A stretch of 64,000 nucleotides of DNA from assembly GCF_010500845.1 (NCBI RefSeq), contig NZ_JAAAMI010000008.1:104155-168154 (forward strand), given 5' to 3'. How positions within the stretch are numbered: position 1 is the first letter of the stretch; each line of letters starts with the position of its first letter. This stretch comes from Flagellimonas sediminis. Its GTDB lineage: Bacteria > Bacteroidota > Bacteroidia > Flavobacteriales > Flavobacteriaceae. The notes under the pieces were generated by a model that saw only the letters and a list, made by a program, of their open reading frames with translations, was not told where the DNA came from and ran no database searches. The position numbers and the translations under genes were made by a program. This document shows positions 8,086-17,064 of the stretch, piece after piece.

Positions 8086-9090
8086 TCACTGTTTTACCAA
8101 AGCTTCAAAACCCGGGGTAAAAAACTCCTGCGTCTTCCCATCTTTGTCCAAGTAAATGATATAGGCCTCCAGCTCGTCATGATTTTTCAAAATTGTTTTG
8201 GATTTTTCAAGATCCATGGCCATAAAAGAAGTGGCAAAAGCATCGGCCACCGCACAGGTTTTGGCCACCACACTGCTTGCCAGCACATTTGAATTTTTGG
8301 TGTACCCCGTTTTGGGATCTATGGTATGCACGTACTTTTCCCCCGTTTCAGGGTCTACCCTAAACTTTCTGTAATTCCCCGATGAGGCCATGGCCACATT
8401 CTTCAAGGTTACGATGCGTTTTAATTGTCGCCCGGTTTCTACCTGGGGATCATCGATACCGACCGTCCAATCTTTACCCGATACCAAATTGGTTCCCTTA
8501 GCCAACACCTCTCCCCCAACTTCCACCAAATAATTGTCGATACCCTTGGCATCCAACATAGCGCCAAGGCGATCAATGGCATATCCTTTGGCTACCGCAT
8601 TAAAATCGAATCGAATGGCAGGATGCGCCTTGGTTATGGTATGGTCCTTATTCAACTTCACCTTTTCCCATCCCACATAACCTAAAAGGCTATCTACCTT
8701 AAGGCTATCGAGCGTAATTTGCTTGCCGGGTCCGAATCCCCATGCATTGGCCAAAACACCGATAGTAGGATCAAAATAGCCATTTGAGGCCTTGTGTACA
8801 TGTGTGGAGATATCAAAAACTTCCTTGAACATATCATCTACAGCAATGGTAGAATCCCCTTCGTTGATCTTGGAGATATCAGAAGTGGGAATATAGGTCG
8901 ACATGGATTGGTTCAACACCTGAAAAACCGAATCGATTTCTTGCTGATAATCCAACTCTTCATCAGCCAAATAAATGATGGAATAGGTGGTACCCAGGGC
9001 ATTCCCCCAGTTTTGGTTCTTCACCCAATCTTTGGTACCACAACCCAAAAGTAGGGCTCCAACAAAGAATAAAAGTGCTCTTTTCAACAT
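8086..9090 (-). CDS. apbE: FAD:protein FMN transferase
   Basis: Transfers FMN from FAD onto a threonine of target proteins. Residues 1-17 form a lipoprotein signal (lipobox LLLGC), so it acts in the periplasm at the inner membrane. Family motifs are seen: GTTYSI near the N-terminus, DFNAVAKGYAIDRL, LVEVGGEVLAKG, HTIDPKTG and a C-terminal CAVADAFATSFMAM. Length 334 matches the family. It is the last gene of the nqr cluster, which fits its role of flavinylating NqrB and NqrC. It starts immediately after the small gene upstream, with no spacer. Confidence 0.95.
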   Translation of the reverse strand: MLKRALLFFVGALLLGCGTKDWVKNQNWGNALGTTYSIIYLADEELDYQQEIDSVFQVLNQSMSTYIPTSDISKINEGDSTIAVDDMFKEVFDISTHVHKASNGYFDPTIGVLANAWGFGPGKQITLDSLKVDSLLGYVGWEKVKLNKDHTITKAHPAIRFDFNAVAKGYAIDRLGAMLDAKGIDNYLVEVGGEVLAKGTNLVSGKDWTVGIDDPQVETGRQLKRIVTLKNVAMASSGNYRKFRVDPETGEKYVHTIDPKTGYTKNSNVLASSVVAKTCAVADAFATSFMAMDLEKSKTILKNHDELEAYIIYLDKDGKTQEFFTPGFEALVKQ

Positions 9091-9450
9091 CTAAATCTCA
9101 ATTAAACCTTGGTATTCCACAATATACTCTTCATCCAAATGGACAGGCAGGTCCCTATCCGCCGCATTGGAAAGTCCCACTCCTGCAAAATAGGTCCTAG
9201 CCTCAAACTTTTCCGCATGGTCCTTCACTTTCTGCATCAGCTCTTCATCATAATCCCTCGGATCGTTGGGAAATTCAATGTTCCGCACCACGATAAAATG
9301 CAGCACCTTCTCCTTCAAGCAAACGTACTGGGGATTCTTTTTTAGCTTACTGTTTATGGCCATAAACTCAAAACCGCCGGCCTCGAGCTCTCGCCCCACA
9401 ATGTTCATGGCCAGATTATGCAGTTCCTGTTCTGTTAACGGTCTTCCCAT
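9091..9450 (-). CDS. Small conserved protein of the nqr cluster, function unknown
   Basis: 119 residues from ATG 9450; a TTG three codons upstream is an alternative. The sequence is soluble and charged, with MGRPLTEQELHNLAMN at the start and VRNIEFPNDPRDYDEELM in the middle. No signal peptide, membrane segment or cofactor motif is visible. I have a recollection of such proteins being labelled NqrF-related in flavobacterial genomes because of position, but it has none of the NqrF iron-sulfur or flavin motifs. It lies between nqrF (behind a terminator) and apbE, which it abuts. It may be an assembly or accessory factor; this is inference from context. Confidence 0.7.
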   Translation of the reverse strand: MGRPLTEQELHNLAMNIVGRELEAGGFEFMAINSKLKKNPQYVCLKEKVLHFIVVRNIEFPNDPRDYDEELMQKVKDHAEKFEARTYFAGVGLSNAADRDLPVHLDEEYIVEYQGLIEI

Positions 9451-9456
9451 TTGATA

Positions 9457-9484
9457 CAAAAAAACCGATGCCTGAGCATCGGTT
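9457..9484 (-). terminator. Terminator after nqrF
   Basis: A 9-bp perfect stem (9463-9471 with 9476-9484) around a 4-base loop, followed on the minus strand by a run of seven T. It separates nqrABCDEF from the small gene and apbE, so read-through, attenuation or another promoter must supply those two. Confidence 0.8.
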
Positions 9485-9560
9485 GGTTTTATAAATTCCT
9501 CTCGATGGTTCCTTCAATATTCTCAGGATTTCAACTTGAGGTGATGAATCAACTTTAAAA

Positions 9561-10871
9561 TTATCCTCCAAAATCATCGAACCTGATATTCTCATCTGGA
9601 ATACCAAAGTCCTGACCCATTTTTTCAACAGCTTTGTTCATCAACGGTGGTCCGCAGAAGTACAATTCTATGTCTTCAGGGGAATCGTGAAGGTTCAAAT
9701 AGTTATCGATCACACAATTGTGGATGAAACCAACGAAACCGTCCCCAGCTTCATCATTGATATCCTTTTTCACTTTCCAATTATCCTCTGGTAGCGGTTC
9801 AGAAAGTGCCATATAGAACTTGAAATTTGGAAATTCCTTTTCCAATTGCTTAAAGTGATTGATGTAAAACAATTCCCTTTTGGAACGTCCTCCGTACCAG
9901 TAAGTCACTTTACGATTGGTCTTCAAGGTCTTGAACAAGTGGTACAAGTGAGAACGCATTGGCGCCATGCCGGCTCCACCTCCCACATAAAGCATTTCTG
10001 CCTCCGATTCGTTGATAAAGAACTCACCAAACGGGCCCGAAATAACCACAGGGTCATCCTTTTTCAAGCTAAAGATATAGGATGATGCTATACCAGGGTT
10101 TACATCCATCCATCCATTTTTGGAACGATCCCAAGGTGGGGTTGCAATACGTACGTTCAACATGATCTCGCGCCCTTCAGCAGGGTAAGAGGCCATGGAA
10201 TAGGCCCGCTCCACAGTTTCTGGGTTTTTCATGACCAACGGCCACAAATTGAACTTGTCCCACTCCGCTTGGAACTTGTCGGGAGTCTCATGCTCTTCAG
10301 GGTGCGCGGTGATGTCGATATCGGAATATTTCACCTCACAAGGTGGAATCTCGATCTGAATGTAACCACCAGCCTTATAGTTCATATCTTCTGGAATCTC
10401 CACAACAAATTCCTTGATGAAAGATGCCACGTTATAGTTACGCACTACTTTGGCATTCCATTTTTTGATTCCGAAAACTTCTTCCGGAATGGTAATCTCC
10501 ATATCCTGTTTTACCTTCACCTGACAGGCCAAACGTGCCCCGTGTTGCAATTCCTTTTTGGAAAAGTGCGGTGTTTCTGTCGGCAAAGCCTCTCCACCTC
10601 CAGAAAGCACGTGGCACTCACATTGGATACAGGTACCACCACCTCCACAGGCAGATGGCAAGAATATTTTTTGGTTACCCAAAGTGGACAACAAGGAACC
10701 TCCAGATGCCACTTCCACTTTCTTTTCACCGTTGATGGTGATGGTCACGGGACCTGATGGGGATAGCTTTTCTTTGGTGAACAACAAAACGGCCACCAAC
10801 ATCAGCAACAAAATAAGAAATGCTACAACGGTAATCAGAATAGTACCTCCAGTACTTGCGGCTATTATCAT
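9561..10871 (-). CDS. nqrF: Na+-translocating NADH:quinone reductase subunit F
   Basis: NADH-oxidising entry subunit of Na+-NQR. It is 436 residues with one N-terminal membrane helix (about residues 5-31). A ferredoxin-like 2Fe-2S domain follows, with SACGGGGTCIQCECHVLSG and a distant cysteine in GARLACQ. Then comes a ferredoxin-NADP reductase-type module with RAYSMASYP (FAD binding), GGGAGMAPMRSHL (NADH binding), YWYGGRSKRELFY and YFCGPPLM. All key residues are intact. Its start is 2 bases from the nqrE stop. Electrons pass from here to the flavins of NqrB and NqrC and to quinone, with Na+ export. Confidence 0.97.
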   Translation of the reverse strand: MIIAASTGGTILITVVAFLILLLMLVAVLLFTKEKLSPSGPVTITINGEKKVEVASGGSLLSTLGNQKIFLPSACGGGGTCIQCECHVLSGGGEALPTETPHFSKKELQHGARLACQVKVKQDMEITIPEEVFGIKKWNAKVVRNYNVASFIKEFVVEIPEDMNYKAGGYIQIEIPPCEVKYSDIDITAHPEEHETPDKFQAEWDKFNLWPLVMKNPETVERAYSMASYPAEGREIMLNVRIATPPWDRSKNGWMDVNPGIASSYIFSLKKDDPVVISGPFGEFFINESEAEMLYVGGGAGMAPMRSHLYHLFKTLKTNRKVTYWYGGRSKRELFYINHFKQLEKEFPNFKFYMALSEPLPEDNWKVKKDINDEAGDGFVGFIHNCVIDNYLNLHDSPEDIELYFCGPPLMNKAVEKMGQDFGIPDENIRFDDFGG

Positions 10872-10873
10872 CT

Positions 10874-11614
10874 TTATTTGTTTATGGCTTCGTTATAAGA
10901 GACTGCTTTTTCCTTATCCTCAATCTCTTTCTTAATTTCTTTTTCCTTTTCAGCTTTCACGGTGGTGGTTTGTGCCTCTTCTGGTGGTTCGTTGTCACCA
11001 GTAAGCATTCCACCAAAACTCTGGAAACCGATGCCCATCAATCCTGTGATGATGAACGTGATTCCAAGTCCACGCAATGGTGCCGGAACGTTGGAATATC
11101 TGATCTTCTCTCGAATGGCAGCAATGGCCAAAATTGCCAAGAACCATCCAATTCCTGATGAAATTCCGTAGTTGAAGGCCAATCCTATGTTAGGGATGTC
11201 ACGGGTTTGCATGAACAGCGACCCACCCAAAATGGCACAGTTTACCGCGATCAAAGGTAAAAAGATACCCAAAGAGTTATATAGCGATGGTGAGAATTTC
11301 TCCACCACAATCTCTACCAATTGCACCATGGTTGCAATGGTTGCGATGAACAGGATGAAAGAAAGGAAGCTAAGGTCATAATCGGCATACTCCGGACCCA
11401 TCCAGGCCAAGGCTCCATCCTTCAACAAATATTTGTCCAACAACCAGTTCATGGGTACCGTAACCGCCAATACGAATATAACGGCTGCGCCAAGACCCAC
11501 AGCGGTAGATACTTTTTTGGAAACAGCCAAATAGGAACACATACCCAAAAAGGTGGCAAACACCATGTTGTCTATAAAAATCGACTTGAAAAAAAGTTCT
11601 AAATGCTCTAACAT
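10874..11614 (-). CDS. nqrE: Na+-translocating NADH:quinone reductase subunit E
   Basis: Membrane subunit with six predicted helices; it opens with MLEHLELFFKSIFIDNMVFATFLGMCSYLAVSK. NqrE and NqrD are homologous antiporter-like halves that jointly bind an Fe-S centre through cysteines near the membrane middle; C26 and the cysteine in AVNCAILGGSLF fit. At 246 residues it is about 45 longer than proteobacterial NqrE. The extra part is a charged cytoplasmic tail (GDNEPPEEAQ, then E/K-rich) with no known domain. It sits 4 bases after nqrD. Confidence 0.95.
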   Translation of the reverse strand: MLEHLELFFKSIFIDNMVFATFLGMCSYLAVSKKVSTAVGLGAAVIFVLAVTVPMNWLLDKYLLKDGALAWMGPEYADYDLSFLSFILFIATIATMVQLVEIVVEKFSPSLYNSLGIFLPLIAVNCAILGGSLFMQTRDIPNIGLAFNYGISSGIGWFLAILAIAAIREKIRYSNVPAPLRGLGITFIITGLMGIGFQSFGGMLTGDNEPPEEAQTTTVKAEKEKEIKKEIEDKEKAVSYNEAINK

Positions 11615-11618
11615 ATCC

Positions 11619-12266
11619 TTAAGCTTCTTCTATTAATGCCCTGTTTTTGGAGCGTTGCACCCAAATAATAACACCCAACACAATCAATGCAGCAGGTGGT
11701 ATGATCATAAAACCGTTGTTCTCATATCCAATGGCATACAATCCTGTCTTGGTAACGGGATCACCCAATACCTTGAATCCGAATAAAGTTCCAGAGCCCA
11801 AAAGTTCCCTGAAGAATCCTACGATCACCAAAATAATACCATATCCCAGGGCATTACCGATACCATCCAAAAAGGCTTTTTTGGGACCATTGCCCAAGGC
11901 AAAGGCTTCAAAACGTCCCATGATGATACAGTTGGTAATGATCAATCCCACAAAAACCGATAAAGTCTTGCTCAACTCGTAAGCAAAGGCCTTTAACACC
12001 TGGTCCACAATAATTACCAGAGCGGCCACGACCACCAATTGCACAATGATCCTGATCTTGGACGGGATAATGTTCCTCAACAAGGAAATTGCCACGTTAC
12101 CCATACTTAGCACAAACAATACTGAAAGGGCCATTACCACAGAAGCTTTAAGCTCCGCGGTAATTGCAAGGGCAGAACAGATACCCAATACCTGAATGGT
12201 GATCGGGTTGTTGTCCGCCAAGGGATCCAGCACCAGTTTTGAATCTTTTTTTGATAGTAGTGCCAT
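11619..12266 (-). CDS. nqrD: Na+-translocating NADH:quinone reductase subunit D
   Basis: 215-residue integral membrane subunit with six helices, paralogous to NqrE. The conserved LGICSALAITAELKAS and LIITNCIIMGRFEAFA carry the cysteines expected to ligate the intramembrane Fe-S cluster. NGPKKAFLDGIGNALGYG is typical. It is encoded 1 base after nqrC, so translation is probably coupled. Normal length, nothing missing. Confidence 0.95.
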   Translation of the reverse strand: MALLSKKDSKLVLDPLADNNPITIQVLGICSALAITAELKASVVMALSVLFVLSMGNVAISLLRNIIPSKIRIIVQLVVVAALVIIVDQVLKAFAYELSKTLSVFVGLIITNCIIMGRFEAFALGNGPKKAFLDGIGNALGYGIILVIVGFFRELLGSGTLFGFKVLGDPVTKTGLYAIGYENNGFMIIPPAALIVLGVIIWVQRSKNRALIEEA

Positions 12267-12267
12267 A

Positions 12268-13017
12268 TTATTTAGTTCTTATGGTTTGTAAATAAGGTTT
12301 GTACAGTTTAATGCAGTCCTTTATCATGGCGGTTACCCCGTTACCAGTAATGGTTGCTCCTGCAAGGGCATCCACTTGGTTATCCTCCTTGTCCGTGTTC
12401 AAGGGATCTCCGTTTCCTTTGGCAACAGTGATTCCTTCAAAGCTGTTCCCTGACATTACGGACTCCCCTGTAAAATCGTCCATAAAAAAGCGTTGCTTGA
12501 TATTGGCTCCCAAACCCGGTGTTTCCCCTTTGTGATCAAAATACACTCCTTGCACCACCATATGATCGTCCAACGAAATGTATCCCCAAATAGCATCCCA
12601 AAGCCCTCTTCCATATAATGGAATGATGTAGAATGTCTTCCCTTCCTTTTCACCTATGAGTAATGGAAGCTCAGCCTTCTCGCCATTTTTTGCCTTTGCT
12701 ATCTCCTTGGAAACATCGATTAGATAAGCGTTTTCCTTTTCTACGGCAGTAGAACCATCCAACACCATTTGTTTCACAATGTATTTACTGAAATCCTCTT
12801 CAACCGAAGTTGTGGGGACAAAAGTAACATCGCCTTCCCCTTCATTATCGTTTACCCCCATGGCATAGAGGATATTTTGCTGCTTTTCAAAGCGCTGATT
12901 TTCGTGAATCTTTGGCTTAAGCCCAGATGCTACAAATGCCAGCAATGAACCGACAACAACCACCATGATGGCCGCAAAGATTACGGTGTAGCTATTTTTT
13001 TCTGTATTGAATGCCAT
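12268..13017 (-). CDS. nqrC: Na+-translocating NADH:quinone reductase subunit C
   Basis: 249 residues: an N-terminal membrane helix (about 12-32), then a periplasmic FMN-binding domain. The covalent flavin site is visible as VDALAGATITGNGV, whose second threonine is the expected attachment residue for ApbE. GYISLDDHMVVQGVYFDHKGETPGLGA is the usual upstream loop. The subunit relays electrons between NqrF/NqrB cofactors. It is encoded 4 bases after nqrB. Confidence 0.95.
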   Translation of the reverse strand: MAFNTEKNSYTVIFAAIMVVVVGSLLAFVASGLKPKIHENQRFEKQQNILYAMGVNDNEGEGDVTFVPTTSVEEDFSKYIVKQMVLDGSTAVEKENAYLIDVSKEIAKAKNGEKAELPLLIGEKEGKTFYIIPLYGRGLWDAIWGYISLDDHMVVQGVYFDHKGETPGLGANIKQRFFMDDFTGESVMSGNSFEGITVAKGNGDPLNTDKEDNQVDALAGATITGNGVTAMIKDCIKLYKPYLQTIRTK

Positions 13018-13021
13018 AATA

Positions 13022-14278
13022 CTATGCTGTTTCCGTTTTTAATGAATCCACCTCATCTGAAGTTTTGGGATAGATGGTGGCCGTCTTCAATCGTTTCAAT
13101 CGCTTTTTGATGTTTCCTCTAACCACGTAGTGGTCAATTGTAGGTGCAAAAACGTTCATCAATAGGATGGCCAGGAACACTCCTTCAGGATACCCTGGGT
13201 TGAACACACGGATCATGACCGACATGAAACCGATCAAGAACCCATAGATCCACTTACCTCTGTTGGTCTGTGATCCCGTCACGGGATCTGTAGCCATAAA
13301 GACGATACCAAAAGCCAAACCACCTACCAGCAAATGTTGCCAGTAAGGGAAGCTCATCAAGGTGTAAAATTTGCTATAAGTGGGCAGCCAACCTGCATCC
13401 ACGATACCGTTAAAGATCAAGCCCATGGCCAATGCTCCCAAAACACCACTCACAATAATCCTCCATGAGGCGATCTTGGAAAAGATCAGGAACAAAGCAC
13501 CCAACAAAATCAAGATTTTGGAAGTCTCACCCACCGATCCAGGAATAAAACCGTAGAACATATCGGATAAGGAATAAGAAAGATTCGAAGTACCTTGGGC
13601 CAACGATCCCAAAATAGTTTCCCCAGATATGGCATCGGCAGAACCTGCCTTGGTCAATCCATCCACAGCACCGTGCACCCAAACCTTATCACCACTCATC
13701 CAAGTTGGATAAGCGAAGAACAAAAAGGCACGAATGGTCAATGCTGGGTTGAGGATGTTCATCCCCGTACCCCCGAACACTTCTTTACCGATTACAACAC
13801 CAAAGGCAACGGCGATGGCCAACATCCAAAGTGGGGTATCCACAGGTACGATCAATGGCACCAACATACCGGTGACCAAATAGCCTTCTTCCACTTCATG
13901 ACCTTTGATCACGGCGAACAAGAACTCGATACCCAAACCGATTCCGTAAGAAACGATAACCAAAGGCAAAATAGTGGTAAGTCCCACCAAGAAATTGCTC
14001 CAGGTCAAGAAATCGTTGAACAAAGAAAAGTTTTCAGGAGCACCGTTGATGGCGATGTACTGTTGATATCCGGCATTGAACATACCAAAAATCAAACAGG
14101 GTACCAGCGCCATGATCACAGTGTTCATGGTACGTTTCAAATCGTCCGCTCCGCGCACGTGCGCCCCTGAATGCGTAGTTTCGTTTGGCGTATAAAGAAA
14201 GGTATGGAGCGCATTAAAGGCAGGAGCCATTTTTTTGCCCTCATACTTTAGTTTAAGCTGATGTAATTTATCTTTCAT
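13022..14278 (-). CDS. nqrB: Na+-translocating NADH:quinone reductase subunit B
   Basis: About 418 residues from ATG 14278; an ATG two codons upstream (14284) is equally possible and lies next to the nqrA stop. It is the main ion-channel subunit with about ten membrane helices. Seen are MAPAFNALHTFLYTP at the N-terminus, GGTGMNILNPALTIRAFLFFAYP, the FMN-attachment segment SADAISGETILG (threonine), and a C-terminal ATDPVTGSQTNRGKW. It binds quinone with NqrA and riboflavin in its own helices. Normal length. Confidence 0.95.
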   Translation of the reverse strand: MKDKLHQLKLKYEGKKMAPAFNALHTFLYTPNETTHSGAHVRGADDLKRTMNTVIMALVPCLIFGMFNAGYQQYIAINGAPENFSLFNDFLTWSNFLVGLTTILPLVIVSYGIGLGIEFLFAVIKGHEVEEGYLVTGMLVPLIVPVDTPLWMLAIAVAFGVVIGKEVFGGTGMNILNPALTIRAFLFFAYPTWMSGDKVWVHGAVDGLTKAGSADAISGETILGSLAQGTSNLSYSLSDMFYGFIPGSVGETSKILILLGALFLIFSKIASWRIIVSGVLGALAMGLIFNGIVDAGWLPTYSKFYTLMSFPYWQHLLVGGLAFGIVFMATDPVTGSQTNRGKWIYGFLIGFMSVMIRVFNPGYPEGVFLAILLMNVFAPTIDHYVVRGNIKKRLKRLKTATIYPKTSDEVDSLKTETA

Positions 14279-14285
14279 GCCCATA

Positions 14286-15638
14286 TTATCCAAGTTCTTT
14301 TTGCAACAGATCCAATCCATCCCTGATGATCTGTTGGTGTGGTTGTTTTGAAATACATATGAATTCCGTCAACGAGAAATCCTCTGGGGCCACTTCATAA
14401 AGTCCCAACTGTTCCATCTCGTCCAAATCTTTCACCATACAGGCCTTGAGTAACTGAAGCGGGTAAATATCCATTGGGAATACTTCTTCATACTGGCCTG
14501 TTACCACAAATGCCCTGTGTTCACCATTGGTGTTGGTGTCCAAATCGTATTTTTTCTTGGGTTGTAGCCAAGAAAAGGTCAACGCCCTTGTGGTCGAAAT
14601 TTTATTGAAAACAGGTTTGTTCCATCCGAAAAGTTCATAATCGTCCCCTTCGGGAATGGCGGTTACCGTATTATTATAGAAACCTAGATATCCTTCGGTA
14701 GTTGTCTTGCTACCTGTAAGCACATCGCCATTAATCAATCGGAACCTATCCTCGCTCACACCACTGGCATAAAGAAAGGTAGATATTTCAGCACCTATTT
14801 TGGTAGTATGGTATTTTGGAGCTTTGATCACCGAACCCGCCAAAGCGATGGTCCTTTCAGCATTGAATTTACCGGTAAGCAACAATTCTCCCAAAATAAC
14901 CATATCCTGCGGAGAAACGGTCCAAACCACTTCACCTTTGTTTATGGGATCAATCTTGTTGATCTGTGTTCCCACCAAACCCGCTGGGTGAGGCCCGGAA
15001 ACCTTATGCAGTTCAATACCTTTCAAATCAGCGAAAGGAGAACGGGCAGAGTTTCCTATGGAGACATGGATTTTACCTGGGGTCATTTTGCCCAAGGCAA
15101 CAATGGCGGCCTGCAATTCCTGTTCTTTTCCTTTCAACACATAATCCACATCGGCAGCCAAAGGCGCCGTGGCATATGCTGAAATAAAAATGGCCTTCGG
15201 TGTCGCGTCGGGATTGGCGATCACATCATAAGGCCGTTGTTTGATAAAAGGCCACCCTCCACTGTGCAGCAGATAGTTTTTTATGGCAGCACCATCAGCT
15301 GTATCCAGATCCGGCACTTTGTTGATCATATACTCCTGCGTTTTATCCGCAAGGATCTTTAGGCTGAGGATTTTCCTCCTTGCCCCCCTCACAATTTCCA
15401 CAAGCTCACCGCTCACCGGGGACACAAAGTGCATTTGCTCTTTGTTCTTATTGTAAAAAAGGGGCTCACCCGCTTTTACCTCTTCCCCTTGTTTTATCAA
15501 CATTTTTGGAGTGATTCCGTGGAACTCATTCAGGTTCAGGGCATACACGTTACTTGTAACGGCTTTGGAAGTTGTATGTTCTGCTGCCCCGACGAGGTTG
15601 ATGTTCAACCCCTTTCTAATCCGGATGTCTTTAGACAT
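14286..15638 (-). CDS. nqrA: Na+-translocating NADH:quinone reductase subunit A
   Basis: 450-residue peripheral cytoplasmic subunit, first gene of the operon. It opens with KDIRIRKGLNINLVGAAEH, followed by a biotinyl-like fold (LIKQGEEVKAGEPLFYNK) and an SLBB-like region as in Complex I NuoF relatives. RRKILSLKI and HPAGLVGTQINKIDP are family-typical. It binds quinone at the interface with NqrB. It carries no redox cofactor. The region upstream (15639-15789) holds the promoters of this gene and the divergent plug-protein gene. Confidence 0.95.
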   Translation of the reverse strand: MSKDIRIRKGLNINLVGAAEHTTSKAVTSNVYALNLNEFHGITPKMLIKQGEEVKAGEPLFYNKNKEQMHFVSPVSGELVEIVRGARRKILSLKILADKTQEYMINKVPDLDTADGAAIKNYLLHSGGWPFIKQRPYDVIANPDATPKAIFISAYATAPLAADVDYVLKGKEQELQAAIVALGKMTPGKIHVSIGNSARSPFADLKGIELHKVSGPHPAGLVGTQINKIDPINKGEVVWTVSPQDMVILGELLLTGKFNAERTIALAGSVIKAPKYHTTKIGAEISTFLYASGVSEDRFRLINGDVLTGSKTTTEGYLGFYNNTVTAIPEGDDYELFGWNKPVFNKISTTRALTFSWLQPKKKYDLDTNTNGEHRAFVVTGQYEEVFPMDIYPLQLLKACMVKDLDEMEQLGLYEVAPEDFSLTEFICISKQPHQQIIRDGLDLLQKELG

Positions 15639-15672
15639 ATTGTTGTAGACCTTTTGTTATCAAAATCGCTGG

Positions 15673-15680
15673 CAAATTTA
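15673..15680 (-). promoter_or_regulatory. -7 promoter element of the nqr operon
   Basis: TAAATTTG on the minus strand, a perfect TAnnTTTG match, about 35 bases before the nqrA start. Confidence 0.5.
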
Positions 15681-15789
15681 GTACTTACAAGATTCTTTTC
15701 ATAATTATTATCCATAAAATTGGGATTATGTCGAGCTAAATTCACAAGGCACACTTTTTGTTTACCTTTACCTAAAATAAATGCCCTAA

Positions 15790-17034
15790 ATGCGTTATTT
15801 GATCAAACATTTCTTCCCGTGCCTTTTGGCCATCAGCACCTTTGCACAGGTTCAGGAAGAGGTAGACCCTCCCGAAAACATCAAGACCATCATTTTCAAG
15901 GGTCCCACGGATGACCAATTTCCGGTGGTGCTCCTTGGCGAAAGCATGACCTTGGAGTTTGATGACATTACCGCAAAAGAACAGGATTATTATTACAAAA
16001 TAGTACACTGCAATTACGATTGGACGCCTTCCCAATTATTGAAATCCCAATATTTGGCCGGGGCTGACAATCAACGCATCATTGATTACGAGAACAGCTA
16101 TACCACCCTGCAGCCCTATTCCAATTATCGGTTGACCATTCCGAACGACAATATAAGGCTTAAGGTGAGTGGCAACTATGTTTTGGAGATATACAATAGT
16201 TATGGGGACCTCCAATTTTCCAGAAGGTTCGTGGTGTACCGCGATGCGGTTACCGTGGGCGGCGTGGTCAAACGATCACGAGACTTTAACTATCTCAACG
16301 ATAAACAAGTGGTCCAATTTTCCATCAATACCAATGGGTTCCCAGTGGTGAACCCAAAGAACGAGATTAAGGTGGCCATCCTTCAAAATTATTTTTGGCC
16401 TACGGCGCTGTACAATATCAAACCCCAATTCACCATCGGCACCGAACTGGTTTATAAATATGATAAGGAGACCAGCTTTTTTGGAGGCAACGAATTCCTC
16501 AACTTCGATACCAAGGACCTACGATCACCTACCTTTGCCATTTCCCGAATTGAAATGGGACAAGTGTACAACCATTACCTTTTCCCCAGCGAATATCGAT
16601 ATGATGAGCCGTACACCTATTTTCCTGACATTAACGGGGATTTCGTGGTTAGAACTTTACAGGGGGACGATGTTTCGCGCGAGGCAGAATACACCAAAGT
16701 ACATTTTAAGCTGCCTTACTCCAATTTAATAGGCCTGGACCAAGTATACGTGGTGGGCAAATTCAACAACTACGCCCTTGCGGATGAAAACCGGATGACC
16801 TTTAATCCTGAAAGCGGAATGTTTGAGGTTACCTTGTTGATGAAGCAAGGTTTTTATAACTACAAATATGTGGTGGAAAGGAACAATGGCACCATTGAGC
16901 CCAACTTTGTCAGCGGTAATTTTCATTTTACCGAGAACAATTACCTGATCTTGGTCTATTATCGTGATTTTGGCGACCTGTACGATGGTATAATAGGTAT
17001 AGGTACCGCAAATTCCAGAACTATCAGCAATTGA
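15790..17034 (+). CDS. Type IX secretion system plug-type protein (DUF5103)
   Basis: 414 residues with a signal peptide (cleavage near AISTFAQ). The sequence VVLLGESMTLEFDDI, YYYKIVHCNYDWTPSQLLKSQY and LEIYNSYGDLQFSRRFVVY match the DUF5103 family, whose first domain is described as the T9SS plug domain. The plug closes the SprA translocon channel on the periplasmic side when it is not engaged with cargo. The gene has no obvious T9SS neighbours here; DUF3667 follows 30 bases downstream. Assignment of function is by family only. Confidence 0.82.
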   Translation: MRYLIKHFFPCLLAISTFAQVQEEVDPPENIKTIIFKGPTDDQFPVVLLGESMTLEFDDITAKEQDYYYKIVHCNYDWTPSQLLKSQYLAGADNQRIIDYENSYTTLQPYSNYRLTIPNDNIRLKVSGNYVLEIYNSYGDLQFSRRFVVYRDAVTVGGVVKRSRDFNYLNDKQVVQFSINTNGFPVVNPKNEIKVAILQNYFWPTALYNIKPQFTIGTELVYKYDKETSFFGGNEFLNFDTKDLRSPTFAISRIEMGQVYNHYLFPSEYRYDEPYTYFPDINGDFVVRTLQGDDVSREAEYTKVHFKLPYSNLIGLDQVYVVGKFNNYALADENRMTFNPESGMFEVTLLMKQGFYNYKYVVERNNGTIEPNFVSGNFHFTENNYLILVYYRDFGDLYDGIIGIGTANSRTISN

Positions 17035-17064
17035 TTATATTTAATCCCAAATCCTGGGAAGGCT

